Shown: positions 14,935-25,300 of the stretch, piece by piece
How positions within the stretch are numbered: position 1 is the stretch's first letter
How the letters are laid out: every line of letters starts with the position of its first letter
Origin: JAHJCW01 sp965369995
GTDB taxonomy: Bacteria; Fidelibacterota; Marinisomatia; Marinisomatales; JAHJCW01
Length of the DNA stretch: 47,871 nucleotides
Assembly (NCBI GenBank): GCA_965369995.1
Contig: CBDURO010000011.1
Coordinates: 1-47,871 of the forward strand
Direction: 5' to 3'
Made by a program: the position numbers and the translations under genes
Notes under the pieces: generated by a model
Told to the model about the DNA's origin: nothing
Seen by the model: only the letters and a program-made list of their open reading frames with translations
Database searches by the model: none

Positions 14935-15747
14935 ATGAAAAAAATAAATACTCAATTAAGAGGAAAAACAAACATACGGATCATTGGAATCTTAGTAATT
15001 ATGTTGTTTGCTTCAATGGGTTTATATGCTCAGTCAGAGCTCAGTGGTTTAGAGATCATGCAAAAGGTTGCTGATAGACCAGATGGTGATGAAATGGAAG
15101 GAACACTTATTATGACCCTGGTCAATTCAAGAGGTGGCGAACGTGTAAGAGAAATAAAACAATACATTGAGGACTTAGGGTCGGTTGAAAAGAAAATTAT
15201 GTTTTTTGTAAAGCCGGCTGATATTAAAAATACATCTTTTATGAACTGGTCTTATGATGATGAAACAAAAAATGATGATCAATGGATTTATCTTCCTGCG
15301 CTAAAAAAGGTAAAACGTATTTCTAGTGACAGTAGTGGAGATTATTTTATGGGATCTGATTTTACTTACGATGATTTAGGAGACAGAAAACCTTCTGATG
15401 ATACGCACACAGTTCTTAGAACAGAAGTTATGGATGGATTGGATTGCTATGTTGTAGAAAGTGTTACCAAAGATGAAGATTACATGTATTCAAAAACGGT
15501 CACATGGGTTGTTAAAGATAGATGGTACGGTTTGAAAAAAGAGTTTTATGATGAAGACGAGGATTTTCTAAAGACGCTGACGCTTAATAGCGTTGAAAAT
15601 ATTAATGGTTTTTGGATTATCACCGGGACAGAGATGAAAAACGAGCAGAAAGACCATTCTACAATAATGGAATTTAAAAATGTAAAGATTGATGCTGGAA
15701 TCAATGAAGACAATTTCACCGAACGGATGATGAAAAGAGGATTATAA
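14935..15747 (+). CDS. LolA-like outer membrane lipoprotein-sorting-type protein
   Basis: 270 residues with an uncleaved-looking start followed by a signal peptide ending LYAQS (~33). The rest is one half-barrel lipid-carrier fold: 'GLEIMQKVADRPDGDE', 'FVKPADIKNTSFMNW', 'QWIYLPALKKVKRISS', 'GSDFTYDDLGDR'. These are hallmarks of the periplasmic family found beside MMPL pumps and DUF1302/DUF1329 proteins. It probably ferries the pump's lipidic substrate across the periplasm. AAGGAG within the end of the previous gene is its ribosome site. Confidence 0.87.
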   Translation: MKKINTQLRGKTNIRIIGILVIMLFASMGLYAQSELSGLEIMQKVADRPDGDEMEGTLIMTLVNSRGGERVREIKQYIEDLGSVEKKIMFFVKPADIKNTSFMNWSYDDETKNDDQWIYLPALKKVKRISSDSSGDYFMGSDFTYDDLGDRKPSDDTHTVLRTEVMDGLDCYVVESVTKDEDYMYSKTVTWVVKDRWYGLKKEFYDEDEDFLKTLTLNSVENINGFWIITGTEMKNEQKDHSTIMEFKNVKIDAGINEDNFTERMMKRGL

Positions 15748-17022
15748 ATGAAATTAAAATTAAAAACATTTGGGATCACTCTTTCACTCATATTGATGAT
15801 GACAGTCAACCTTTCAGCGCAGGGACTTTCATTGTCTGGATATGCGAGAAATTATACGGGAGTATTATTAAATGATACCAATAATTACTCTATCCTTCAG
15901 AATACATTTAATCTGAACTTGGAACACAGTCAAGATAATGTTGCGTTTAAGATCAACCCATTGATATATCAGTATGCCAATAAAGAGCCTATCTTTGGTA
16001 TTCGTGAAGCTTACCTTGATATCTTTTTTGATTCGATGGATTTTCGCATTGGTAAACAACAAATCATTTGGGGTAAGGCTGACGGTGTCTTTATTACAGA
16101 CATTGTCTCACCAAAAAACCTTGATGAATTTTTATTACCTGATTTTGATGAAATTCGTATTGGAACAACATCGTTGAAAGCAAATTATTATTATGGAAAT
16201 TCAGCATTCGAATTAGTTTTGATTCCTGCATTTACATCTACGAAGTTGGCTGAAACTCCTTCACTTTGGACTAGAACACCGGATTTCCCGGAGTCCGTAG
16301 AAATTGTAAATGACTATTCTAAAAAAGCTATAGATCAATCGCTTGAAAATAGCGAGGTATTTTTCAAATTTTCAGGAGTCTCATCATTAATTGATTATGA
16401 GCTCATGGCTGGTTATGCCTGGGACGATGATCCAACGATGTATATTACTCCTGAGTTTGGAGTTGTCAATGGAGCACCTGCTTTAACAAAAGTCACATTG
16501 GCACCGGAACATAATCGCCTGAGCATTTTTGGCGGAAGTACAAGTGCTGATGTTATGGGATATGTAATTCGGACAGAAGCAGCATATTCTTCTGGAAAGA
16601 ATTTTTCGGCTGTGAATACTACAACACTTCCTTTTGATATAATGGAAAAAGATTATCTTCATTATCTAATTGGTACTGATTTCTCAATAGGTGAAACCAA
16701 ACTCAGTGCTCAATTTATACAAGAATATGTCCTGGATTATGATGAAGCTATTGTTCAGGAAGAGTTTAGCAATATGGCTACATTTCTTGCCATGCGCTCA
16801 TTTATTAATGAAACGCTAACATTGCAACTGTTTACCTATTACGATATCACAAATGAAGATGCTCTGATACGTCCAACGATTTCTTATGAACTCGCAGACG
16901 GATTTGAAATACTAGGTGGTGCCAATATCTTTATGGCCGGTATCAATAATGATTATACCAGCTATTTTGGATATTTTGATGATAATGATATGGTTTACTT
17001 AAAGCTAAAGTACAGTTTTTAA
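15748..17022 (+). CDS. DUF1302-like outer-membrane barrel protein
   Basis: 424 residues. Signal peptide ending LSAQG (~26), then alternating beta strands and an aromatic C-terminus (LKLKYSF) expected of an outer-membrane barrel. 'RIGKQQIIWGKADGVFITDI' near 98-117 followed by 'VSPKNLDEFLLPD' is the pattern of the DUF1302 family. It starts on the base after the LolA-like stop, so pump, carrier and barrel form one translational unit and probably one envelope-spanning path. Confidence 0.85.
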   Translation: MKLKLKTFGITLSLILMMTVNLSAQGLSLSGYARNYTGVLLNDTNNYSILQNTFNLNLEHSQDNVAFKINPLIYQYANKEPIFGIREAYLDIFFDSMDFRIGKQQIIWGKADGVFITDIVSPKNLDEFLLPDFDEIRIGTTSLKANYYYGNSAFELVLIPAFTSTKLAETPSLWTRTPDFPESVEIVNDYSKKAIDQSLENSEVFFKFSGVSSLIDYELMAGYAWDDDPTMYITPEFGVVNGAPALTKVTLAPEHNRLSIFGGSTSADVMGYVIRTEAAYSSGKNFSAVNTTTLPFDIMEKDYLHYLIGTDFSIGETKLSAQFIQEYVLDYDEAIVQEEFSNMATFLAMRSFINETLTLQLFTYYDITNEDALIRPTISYELADGFEILGGANIFMAGINNDYTSYFGYFDDNDMVYLKLKYSF

Positions 17023-17062
17023 TTCATATCGTAATATTTGGAAACAAAAAGGAGAATTTGAA

Positions 17063-17128
17063 ATGAAAAATAATATAGCACGTATCTATTTAGTCTATAA
17101 TTTTTTAAATACACTATTTAATTCGTAA
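17063..17128 (+). CDS. Possible 21-residue peptide
   Basis: A short ATG-TAA frame with an AAAAGGAGAA site seven bases upstream. The product is MKNNIARIYLVYNFLNTLFN plus Ser. The good ribosome site is the only support; it could be a remnant of a truncated gene whose start region survived. Confidence 0.3.
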   Translation: MKNNIARIYLVYNFLNTLFNS

Positions 17129-17180
17129 CAATGAATCCAACTTGGTCAGTTTATCAGGTTATAAAATTAGGAGAAACTAA

Positions 17181-17825
17181 ATGATTCAAAATAATAATAA
17201 TCAATCCGTTTTATTGCGCGTCCTAGGAATCGCAGCAATATTATTTGGTATTATGACTCTTAAATCAGGCGGAGCGACACTATTTATTGATGGTGCTACT
17301 CGGGAAGCTTCTGGGAATTTTGTTCCATTTGTTGTTTGGTCAAATTTTTTAATGGGCTTTACCTATATCATAGCAGGTATTGGCATATGGCTTAATCAAA
17401 ATTGGACTAAAGTACTCACAATCGGTATAGTAACTGTAACAGTACTAACATTTATTGTTTTTGGTATTCACATTTGGATGGATGGAGTATTTGAAATTAA
17501 AACAGTGAAGGTCATGACGATTAGAAGCCTTTTTTGGATATTTGTCTCATTGTCAATAATGAGAACTACAAAATCAATCTTAATGAATGTTAGTAAAAAA
17601 GATAATTTGCTAATTACAAAGGGAACCATAGTTTTAGATATACTTGAGAAATACGGAGATATTGAGGATGTAATGGGGGCTTTTGGAATTAAAAGTGTTG
17701 GTAAATACTCCGTTCGAAAAATTATTACAAAATTTCTAACTGTGGAGCGAGCAGCGAAAATTCACAAAGTTCCTCTGGATGAATTTTTGAACACTTTAAA
17801 TAAGGCTATAGAACTAAAAAAATAA
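17181..17825 (+). CDS. Membrane protein with C-terminal DUF1858-like domain
   Basis: 214 residues. About four membrane helices fill residues 10-130. A cytosolic tail follows with 'LLITKGTIVLDILEKYGDIEDVM' and, at the end, 'ERAAKIHKVPLDEFLNTLN', the start and end patterns of DUF1858/ScdA-N-type domains. Those domains normally hold a redox-active Cys pair in the middle; here the corresponding part has no cysteine. Function unknown. AGGAG lies nine bases before the ATG. Confidence 0.7.
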   Translation: MIQNNNNQSVLLRVLGIAAILFGIMTLKSGGATLFIDGATREASGNFVPFVVWSNFLMGFTYIIAGIGIWLNQNWTKVLTIGIVTVTVLTFIVFGIHIWMDGVFEIKTVKVMTIRSLFWIFVSLSIMRTTKSILMNVSKKDNLLITKGTIVLDILEKYGDIEDVMGAFGIKSVGKYSVRKIITKFLTVERAAKIHKVPLDEFLNTLNKAIELKK

Positions 17826-18093
17826 AACTTAACATATTCATCTGTTTGGTGTCTAATATCTCATTACAGCATAATATTAATAACATATTATGTTTAATGT
17901 ATAACTAAACAACCAAAACAATCTTATATGCAAATTAAATCAAATAACCCTAACTTTGATAGTGGTCCAAACATTGGGGGCAGGTCAGTTGATACCATCC
18001 AAGAATAATTAATCAAAAAAGTAGCAGTAAGCAGGGGAGTTAATTGGAATTAGAAATGATGGAAAATATCCTCAAAAAAGGCCTCTGCCGAAA
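17826..18093. other. Gap with no gene seen
   Basis: AT-rich sequence after the membrane protein gene. Apart from a ten-base match (aggcctctgc at 18079) to the tRNA-Phe anticodon arm sequence, no feature could be supported. Confidence 0.4.
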
Positions 18094-18127
18094 TTTCCAC
18101 CACCTTCAGCGTTCAAGGTGGTGGAAA
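18094..18127. repeat. Perfect 13-base inverted repeat
   Basis: TTTCCACCACCTT and AAGGTGGTGGAAA around an eight-base loop, followed by more TTTCCACC copies at 18136 and 18146. It could be a terminator (A run after it on + strand, T run on minus) or a small palindromic element. Confidence 0.6.
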
Positions 18128-18170
18128 AAACACTATTTCCACCGATTTCCACCGACTTTTTGGACAAACA

Positions 18171-18195
18171 AAAAACCCCTCTTTTAGAGGAGTTT
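18171..18195 (-). terminator. Terminator of tRNA-Phe
   Basis: On the minus strand CTCCTC pairs with GAGGGG around loop TAAAA and ends in a T6 run, about 20 bases after the tRNA. Confidence 0.8.
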
Positions 18196-18214
18196 GTCGT
18201 CGATAAATTGACTG

Positions 18215-18287
18215 TGGCTCGGGGCGGAATTGAACCACCGACACAAGGCTTTTCAGGCCTCTGCTCTACCGACTGAGCTACCGAGCC
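18215..18287 (-). tRNA. tRNA-Phe (GAA)
   Basis: A 73-base cloverleaf: acceptor GGCTCGG paired with CCGAGCC, D arm GCTC...GAGC, anticodon stem GAGGC / GCCTT with loop CTGAAAA (anticodon GAA), and a T arm with loop GTTCAATTC-type sequence. Discriminator A. CCA is not encoded. Confidence 0.96.
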
Positions 18288-18358
18288 AATTTAAAAAGTT
18301 TTATTTCCTATCATTATCGGTAGTGAAGGAGGAAACTGCCTGTTCCGCCAACGGCGGG

Positions 18359-18373
18359 GAGCTACCGAGCCAA
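18359..18373 (-). repeat. Fifteen-base copy of the tRNA-Phe 5' end
   Basis: The bases gagctaccgagccaa repeat exactly 18275-18289 (acceptor 5' strand and start of the D arm). A small hairpin CCGCC-AAC-GGCGG lies just before it. It may be a footprint of an element or a rearrangement beside the tRNA. Confidence 0.55.
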
Positions 18374-18460
18374 ACTCATATAGTATTGTACAAATAACGA
18401 CGTGGAAATTATTAGTTTGATATTCATTATGCAAACTTTAACTAATATAGATAGGGCAAT

Positions 18461-18598
18461 AAAACCATCAAGGTTTTTACTTGTCCGTCGTCAATCTACG
18501 TCCCGCTAAGGCGGGACTACGATAGATAAATAGCTTTTTAACTGACGAAACCTTGGTGTAGTCAGTTAGCATAGACGGAAAATCTTGATGGTTTTTTA
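18461..18598 (+). ncRNA. Nested inverted-repeat structure (candidate structured RNA)
   Basis: An outer perfect 12-base pair AAAACCATCAAG (18461-18472) / CTTGATGGTTTT (18584-18595) encloses a second pair TCCGTC (18484) / GACGGA (18574). Inside are two hairpins: GTCCCGC-TAAG-GCGGGAC (18500-18517) and AACTGAC / GTCAGTT (18540-18567). The predicted form is a stem with a three-way junction ending in a T run, 47 bases before rdgB. Options are a small RNA, a leader structure with terminator, or a palindromic mobile repeat. No known riboswitch class was recognised. Confidence 0.5.
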
Positions 18599-18644
18599 AT
18601 CCTCAAACCTTGAGGGATTAGTTTTAATTAATTAATTTGGAACT

Positions 18645-19241
18645 ATGATAAAAATTGTTTTTGCAACAAATAATATTAATAAATTACGCGAGGCGCGATC
18701 TATATTAAAAGATTTACCGTATCAGTTTGTTGGATTAAATGAATTTCCTGATATTCCGGAGATTGAAGAAACAGGAAAAACATTATTGGAGAACTCTTTA
18801 ATAAAAGCAAGAACAGTGCATGAAATTACCGGTTTTCCTACCGTGGCAGATGATACGGGCTTAGAAGTAAATAGTTTAAATGGCGCTCCGGGTGTCAAAT
18901 CGGCACGGTATGCCGGGGGAAATGCTACTTACAAAGATAACTTAAATAAACTATTGAAAGATTTAGACGGTGTCCCTCATGGAAAACGTCAAGCACAGTT
19001 TAGAACGGTAATATCATTTGTTACCGATTCACAGGAACACTGGGTTGAGGGAATTGTTAAAGGTACTATATTAAATGAATCACGAGGGGAAAGTGGATTT
19101 GGATACGATCCAATTTTCTATTTACCAGAGTTAAAAAAAACATTCGCACAGCTGTCTATGGAGGAAAAAAATAAAATTAGTCATCGTGGACTTGCATTAG
19201 AAAAATTTTGTATACTTTTAGGTAAATATAACCTCACTTAA
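18645..19241 (+). CDS. rdgB: XTP/dITP pyrophosphatase (RdgB/Ham1)
   Basis: 198 residues, normal length. The substrate-binding start 'FATNNINKLREARSIL' (residues 5-20), ETGKTLLENSLIKA near 46, 'ADDTGLEVNSLNGAPGVKSARYAG' near 68-91 and 'GESGFGYDPIFYLPE' near 148 are family hallmarks. It removes ITP, XTP and their deoxy forms from the nucleotide pool. The nested repeat structure upstream may influence its expression. Confidence 0.96.
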   Translation: MIKIVFATNNINKLREARSILKDLPYQFVGLNEFPDIPEIEETGKTLLENSLIKARTVHEITGFPTVADDTGLEVNSLNGAPGVKSARYAGGNATYKDNLNKLLKDLDGVPHGKRQAQFRTVISFVTDSQEHWVEGIVKGTILNESRGESGFGYDPIFYLPELKKTFAQLSMEEKNKISHRGLALEKFCILLGKYNLT

Positions 19242-19336
19242 TAATTATGAGGAGTAACATATAGAATCCTATCGCTATTTGTTTGAGTGTCTAACGGATA
19301 GGCACTAATAATTCAACAACAAATAGGAGAACGCCT

Positions 19337-22300
19337 TTGAACATGGGGCGGAAAACCACAATATATTTTATAGTGTTTATCGCTTTTGCGATGAATCTGT
19401 GTGCACAATCTACGATATCCATTGCAGATAGTAACAAGAATGTATATTATTCATCCCCCTATGTAGTTAATCCGTTTCACGTCATCTCGTTCTATGGCTT
19501 ACCCGGAGATTCATTAATAAAATACCGAGGATTTTTAAAAAATAAAGTTTTAAGACCTCAAATTTCAGTTAAGATAGATGATAATTGGCAATTTATTACT
19601 ATAACGGAAAAAATCAACGGATACACACTCAAGATGCCCTTTACGACATCCTTTGAGTGGTATTTTAGAAACAAGATAAAGTTTGACAGTAAATATTATT
19701 TTCTTGAGCGATTACCGATATCGAAACAAAGTGCTACTACTGATAAACGTTCACAGAGAAGTAAATCCTTTGAAGTTGTGGGAGTTGATCTTGGTGGCTT
19801 TGGACGTGCTTCTCTGCGTGTTAATGGTAATGTTACAGTCGCTGGAAAGATGATATACCAGAATCAAGAATTAGTCACATCTAGTTTTAATGAAAGTCAA
19901 AGGGCACGTTTCGATATTGATCAAAAGCAACATCTGAATATAGAAGGGACCATTGGTGATAGAATAAGTGTATCAATGGATCAGGATTCTGAGCGTGATT
20001 TTGATTGGGAAAATAATATTCGGATAACATACACCGGTAAGGAAGATGAAATTCTCCAAAAGATAGAAGCCGGGAATACATCATTATCTTTGCCAGCAAC
20101 GCAATTTGTAACGTTTACTGGAAATAGTCAGGGATTATTTGGTATTAAAGCAATCAGCAAACTTGGACCAATTGATATAACTACAATTGCTGCAGTAGAA
20201 CAAACCAAAAAGGCGAAACAAAAGTACAAGGGTGCAGGACAATCTCAAACTCAAAAAATTAAAGATTATGAATACGTAAAAAATCAATATTTCTTTATTA
20301 ACGAATGGTTTCGTAATGGTGTTTCGACTGTTGTCGATGGGAAATCTATTAGTTTACCGCCTTACTATCCATTGGATGAGGAAGGGCGTCATTTGAGAGG
20401 TGGTTTTCATGTAGCAGATTTTGAATTGTATAAACTTGATCTATCAAATAATCCGGCTGCTGATATTGGTACGGCGTATATAGATCCTGCCAATAAGAAC
20501 GAAAGTGCTACTTACAATAAAGAAGGTACTTTTTTGCGAATGGAACGTGATATTGACTATTTCCTAAGTGTAGATTTGGGATATATTCGTTTAAGAAGCC
20601 GCAGCCAGGAGCAGATTTTAGCCTGTCATTATTTACTAGTTAATACATCAGGAGATACAGTATTAACAGTTGGACATGGTCTAATAGAAAGTGACTCGAC
20701 GCTTGTTTTGAAAATGCTAAAACCACAATCGCCGCATCCCAATCATCCTACTTGGGATCTAATGTTTAAGAATGTATATAATTTGGGAGCAACAAATATT
20801 GATTCATCCGGATTCGCTGTACGTATAATTAATAATCGCGCCACAGTAGAAAGTGATCGTGATGCAACCGGTACTTATATTAATAAATTTGGTTTAGATA
20901 ACAAAAATGAGAACGGTGCAAAAATCCCCGATGATAAAGTTGATATTGATAATATGGTATTTTTGAACTTCGGAGAATTACATTTACCTGCATTATTACC
21001 TTTTGTATCCGCAAATAAAATTGAAGGTGGAAGCACAAATGAAGAATTAGAAAGTTTACTGGGTGAAGGGAAAATGTATACATCTACTGTGTATACAGAC
21101 TATACCGGAGATAGCAGGTTTACTATTGAAGCCGATTACTCAAACCTTAGTTCAACAATTAATTTAGGATTTATGATAGTTGAAGGAAGTGAGGAAGTCT
21201 TGTTAAATGGTATATCTTTAGTGAAAAATCAAGATTATACTATCGATTATTTTTCAGGTACTATAAATCTTATTAAATCCGATATTGATCCGAATGCTGA
21301 TATAGATATTAAGTATGAGAAAAATGAATTAGTCAGTTTTGATAAGAAGGTAATTGTAGGCAGTCGTGCTCAAATGGATATCGGAGAAAATGCTTTTATT
21401 GGAGCAACTGCTTTATATTACAATCAATCGGTGATTGATGAGAAAATAGAAGTAGGTTATGAACCAATGCGGAATTTTATTTGGGATATTAACGGACGTT
21501 TTTCAAAAGATTTGGATCGGCTTACTTATTATCTTGACCGGTTACCGCTTATTAAAACGGATGCTTTATCGTCATTTTCTATTGAAGGAGAATTTGCGCA
21601 GGTGTTTCCAAATCCCAATTCAGTAACAAATTCCGCCACCGGCGATGGCAATGGATTGGCATACATCGATGATTTTGAAGGATCGAAAAGAAGTAATAAT
21701 CCTAGTGTAAGGCATGAACGCTGGGAGCCATCCTCTGCTCCAATTGATATTACTACAGGTTTATCATATAGACAGAAAAACAGAGCAAAAATGTATTGGT
21801 ATAGTCCATTTACAAAATATCCGACAAAGAGTATTTGGCCGAATCAATCAACTTCTATTCAGGCGAATGATCAGACAGTTGATATTTTGATATTAAATTA
21901 CAAAACCCTTCCTCATCAGAATAGCGTAGATCGTGATTCAATATGGGCAGGCATCATATCTCCATTTTATTCTGGAAGTTATGATCAAACGCAGAGCAAA
22001 TTCTTTGAAATTTGGTTAAAAGGAAATGATGGAAAATTAACCATAGATCTAGGAAAAATTAGTGAAGATTGGAATGGAGACGGTGTTCTTAATACCGAAG
22101 ACAAAGCTGAAGCAGGATTTGTACAAGGGAATGGTATTTTAGATGATGGAGAAGACTTAGGCTTAGATGGAGCAAGAGATGAATACGAAGATGGTTGGGG
22201 TAACGCTTTAGATTCAACAGGTTTTACTTATCAACAATATCTTGCAAACGGTGAAACTATATTAATTAATCCTGATGTAGAAGATATTGGAGATCCAAAC

Positions 22301-25300
22301 GGTGATAACTGGTTTTACGATGATAAGCAAGATATCAGCAATTATAAAAAAGTTAATGGAACTCAAGGAAACAGAAATGCTGTTGGAGGCAGGTATCCCG
22401 ATACGGAAGATTTGGATCGCTCCGGATTCCTTGATAAAACCAACAATTATTTTACAAAATCATTTCCTTTAGACCGATCAAAATATTTTGTTACCGAAAC
22501 GGAAGAGAGTGACGGAACTCCGACAGGTTGGAAGTTATATCGTATTCCACTTACGCATTTTGAGAAAGTCAATAATGTTGATTGGAGTGAAATACGTTAC
22601 ATTCGTTTGGTATGGACAGGAGTTGACGAAACTGCTGAGTTGGGAATTGCAAAAATCGAATTAGTTGGAAACGATTGGCAAGAATTAGGCATAGCTGAAT
22701 GGCAATCCAATACATTCACTAAATCCGACAGCGCATTTGCGATAACCTTAATAAATACCGATGAAGATCCTGAATATATCCCACCTAAAGGTGTCAAAGG
22801 AGAATACAACCCTATTTACCAAAAACGTTCCAAAGAACAATCATTGGTATTAAAATTTGAAAATTTACCTGTTAATAATAAAGGTGCTGCTAAAAAAACC
22901 ATATTTTCGTTAACCGGAGAACGTGCACAAAGTTATCTTACTTATGATAAGTTAAAAATGTATGTCTATGGAAATAGTGAGTGGATAGGAACGCAAGATA
23001 CAGATGTAGAATTATTCTTGCAGTTTGGTTTAGGAGATCAATATTACGAAATTACTCAACCTGTTTATAGTGGCTGGGATGAAGAACTCGATAGAAATGC
23101 TGTAAACTTAAATTTGAATTGGTTAACTAAGTTGAAACTGCAGGATTCTACAAGTATTAAAAAAATAAATGACACAGATATTTTCATAGATTCATCAGAT
23201 GTTAAGCAATACTTTTTTACTGATGAGCAAGGAAATTTAACCGGCAAAAAAGTTACAATTAAAGGCGAACCGGCTATTTCTAGAATTCAACATTTTATTG
23301 TTGGGATTAGAAATAAAGCAAATGAACCGATTACCGGTCAAGTTTGGATAGATGAGTTACGATTAAGCGGTGTTAAAAAAGAAAAAGGTGTGGCAATGCG
23401 TGTTCAGTCAAATTTGCAATTGGCTGATTTTGGTAAGACCTCGATTATATTTAGCCGGAAGGATGCTGACTTTCATGTATTACAACAGCGATTAGGCACT
23501 AATAAAACCAATCAGAGTATTCGTGTGAATACTAACTTGCAAATGCAAAAATTCTTACCGGAATCTTGGGGTTTATCCATTCCGATAAATATATCTTATT
23601 CTAATATAAATAGTCGCCCAAAATATTTTCCGGGATCCGATGCGCGGGTAAATGCATCGGCTGTACCGGATTCGATCATGGTTAAATCAGAAGTCGTAAA
23701 TGTAAGTACTAGTTTTGCAAAAACACGAAAGTCAAAGAATAAATGGATTAAATACACGATTGATGACATCATCGGTAGTTTTAGTTCAAACAAAACACTT
23801 ACATCAAATGAAATAATGAAGGAAGTCAGGAATGAATCATATTCCGGAAAACTAGCTTATAGTCACGCGTTTGCACGCGATAATTTTTTCAAACCATTAA
23901 AGTGGTTAAAAATTGTACCTTTGTTTGGCAAAAAATTAAGTGAGACAAATTTTTACTATACACCAAGCAGTCTGAATGCCGGAATTGATTTTTCTGAAAA
24001 ACTAGTTCAAAAGGATTCCAGAGCAGGTGGTAGATCACCGGATGAATATAATTTAGGATTAAATCGTACATTCAATTTGGCGTATAAAATAACTGATAAT
24101 TTAGAAGCGAAATATAGTAGTGGCGCAAAAAGTGATATGGATGAATTTCGTGCAAAGGTAATAAAAGCTATAGAAGAGTGGAATTCGGGAGTCATCACCA
24201 ATACCAATCAAAATTTGAGTACAACCTTTAATCCAATTATTGCAGATTGGTTAAAACCAAATTTCACTTATTCTGCCGCATACCGATGGAGTCAACCTCG
24301 CAGCAGTTCCATAGACGGTGCAAACATCGGAACGCAGTTGCGTTTTTCGTCAAATCTTTCTTTAAATCTGGTATCGATACTTGAAACGGTCTATAAACCG
24401 AAAAAGGAATCGAGACAGCGCAGAGAAATAGAACTAAAAAGAAGACAAAGACGAATTACTGAAGAGGAAGAAATCAGTGATTTTACTAAAGAAGATGAAA
24501 TAAGAGAGCGCAACTTGCCAATGGAAGAAGAACAAGATGAACTTTCAACCGGAAAAGATAAGCAAGCTAAAGAACATGTTTTATTAGAAGAAGATGTTAA
24601 AAAACCTAAAAATAAGCTCAATCTATTAGCAGGATTTCATAAGGTATTGAAAAAGATTAATCCTATTAATATGACATATTCTTCCAATTTAAATCGTACC
24701 GGAGTAGGTGTACAGGGCGAGGTGCCAACCGGATACAAGTTTGGGTGGTTACCTGATCATGGCTTGCAACATTCAGAGAGTGTCGGTACGAATACCGGAC
24801 AATGGAATTTAATGCGAAATTTATCATTAAGGTCGGGATTTGCGATTTCAACAAAAGCAAATATCAATCTAAACTATGTCCAAGAATTGGGTATCAATCG
24901 CAGCGGCGATACGGATTTGGAATTACATTCTTTATCACGCAATTACTTTGCATACGGTGAAAGATTAGATAAAGGGTTACCATTTACGAGTTGGACTATA
25001 CGTGTTACGGGATTAGAAAAATGGCCATTATTAAGGAAATTTGCTAAATCCGCTTCCCTTGAACATGCTTTTTCCGGTAAGGAAGTTCGTTCATGGAAAA
25101 TTGAAGGTGAAGAGAACATTCCGACCACTGAATTCTTTGATATTACAGATTTCGCCAATAGCTATTCAGACTATTTAGTACAATCACGCGTTAATACAAG
25201 TTATTCACCGTTAATAGGATTAACGATGTCGTTCGCAAAAGGGATTTCTTTGAATATTAGGCATAATTTGAGCAAAACTGCCCAAAAGAGTCCAACCGGT

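Noticed and set aside
18079..18088. Third tRNA-Phe fragment
   Set aside because: Only ten bases match the tRNA; too short to support against chance.
24391..24621. Serine-rich minus-strand gene inside sprA
   Set aside because: It is the antisense of the charged Lys/Glu/Arg stretch of SprA; composition, not coding.
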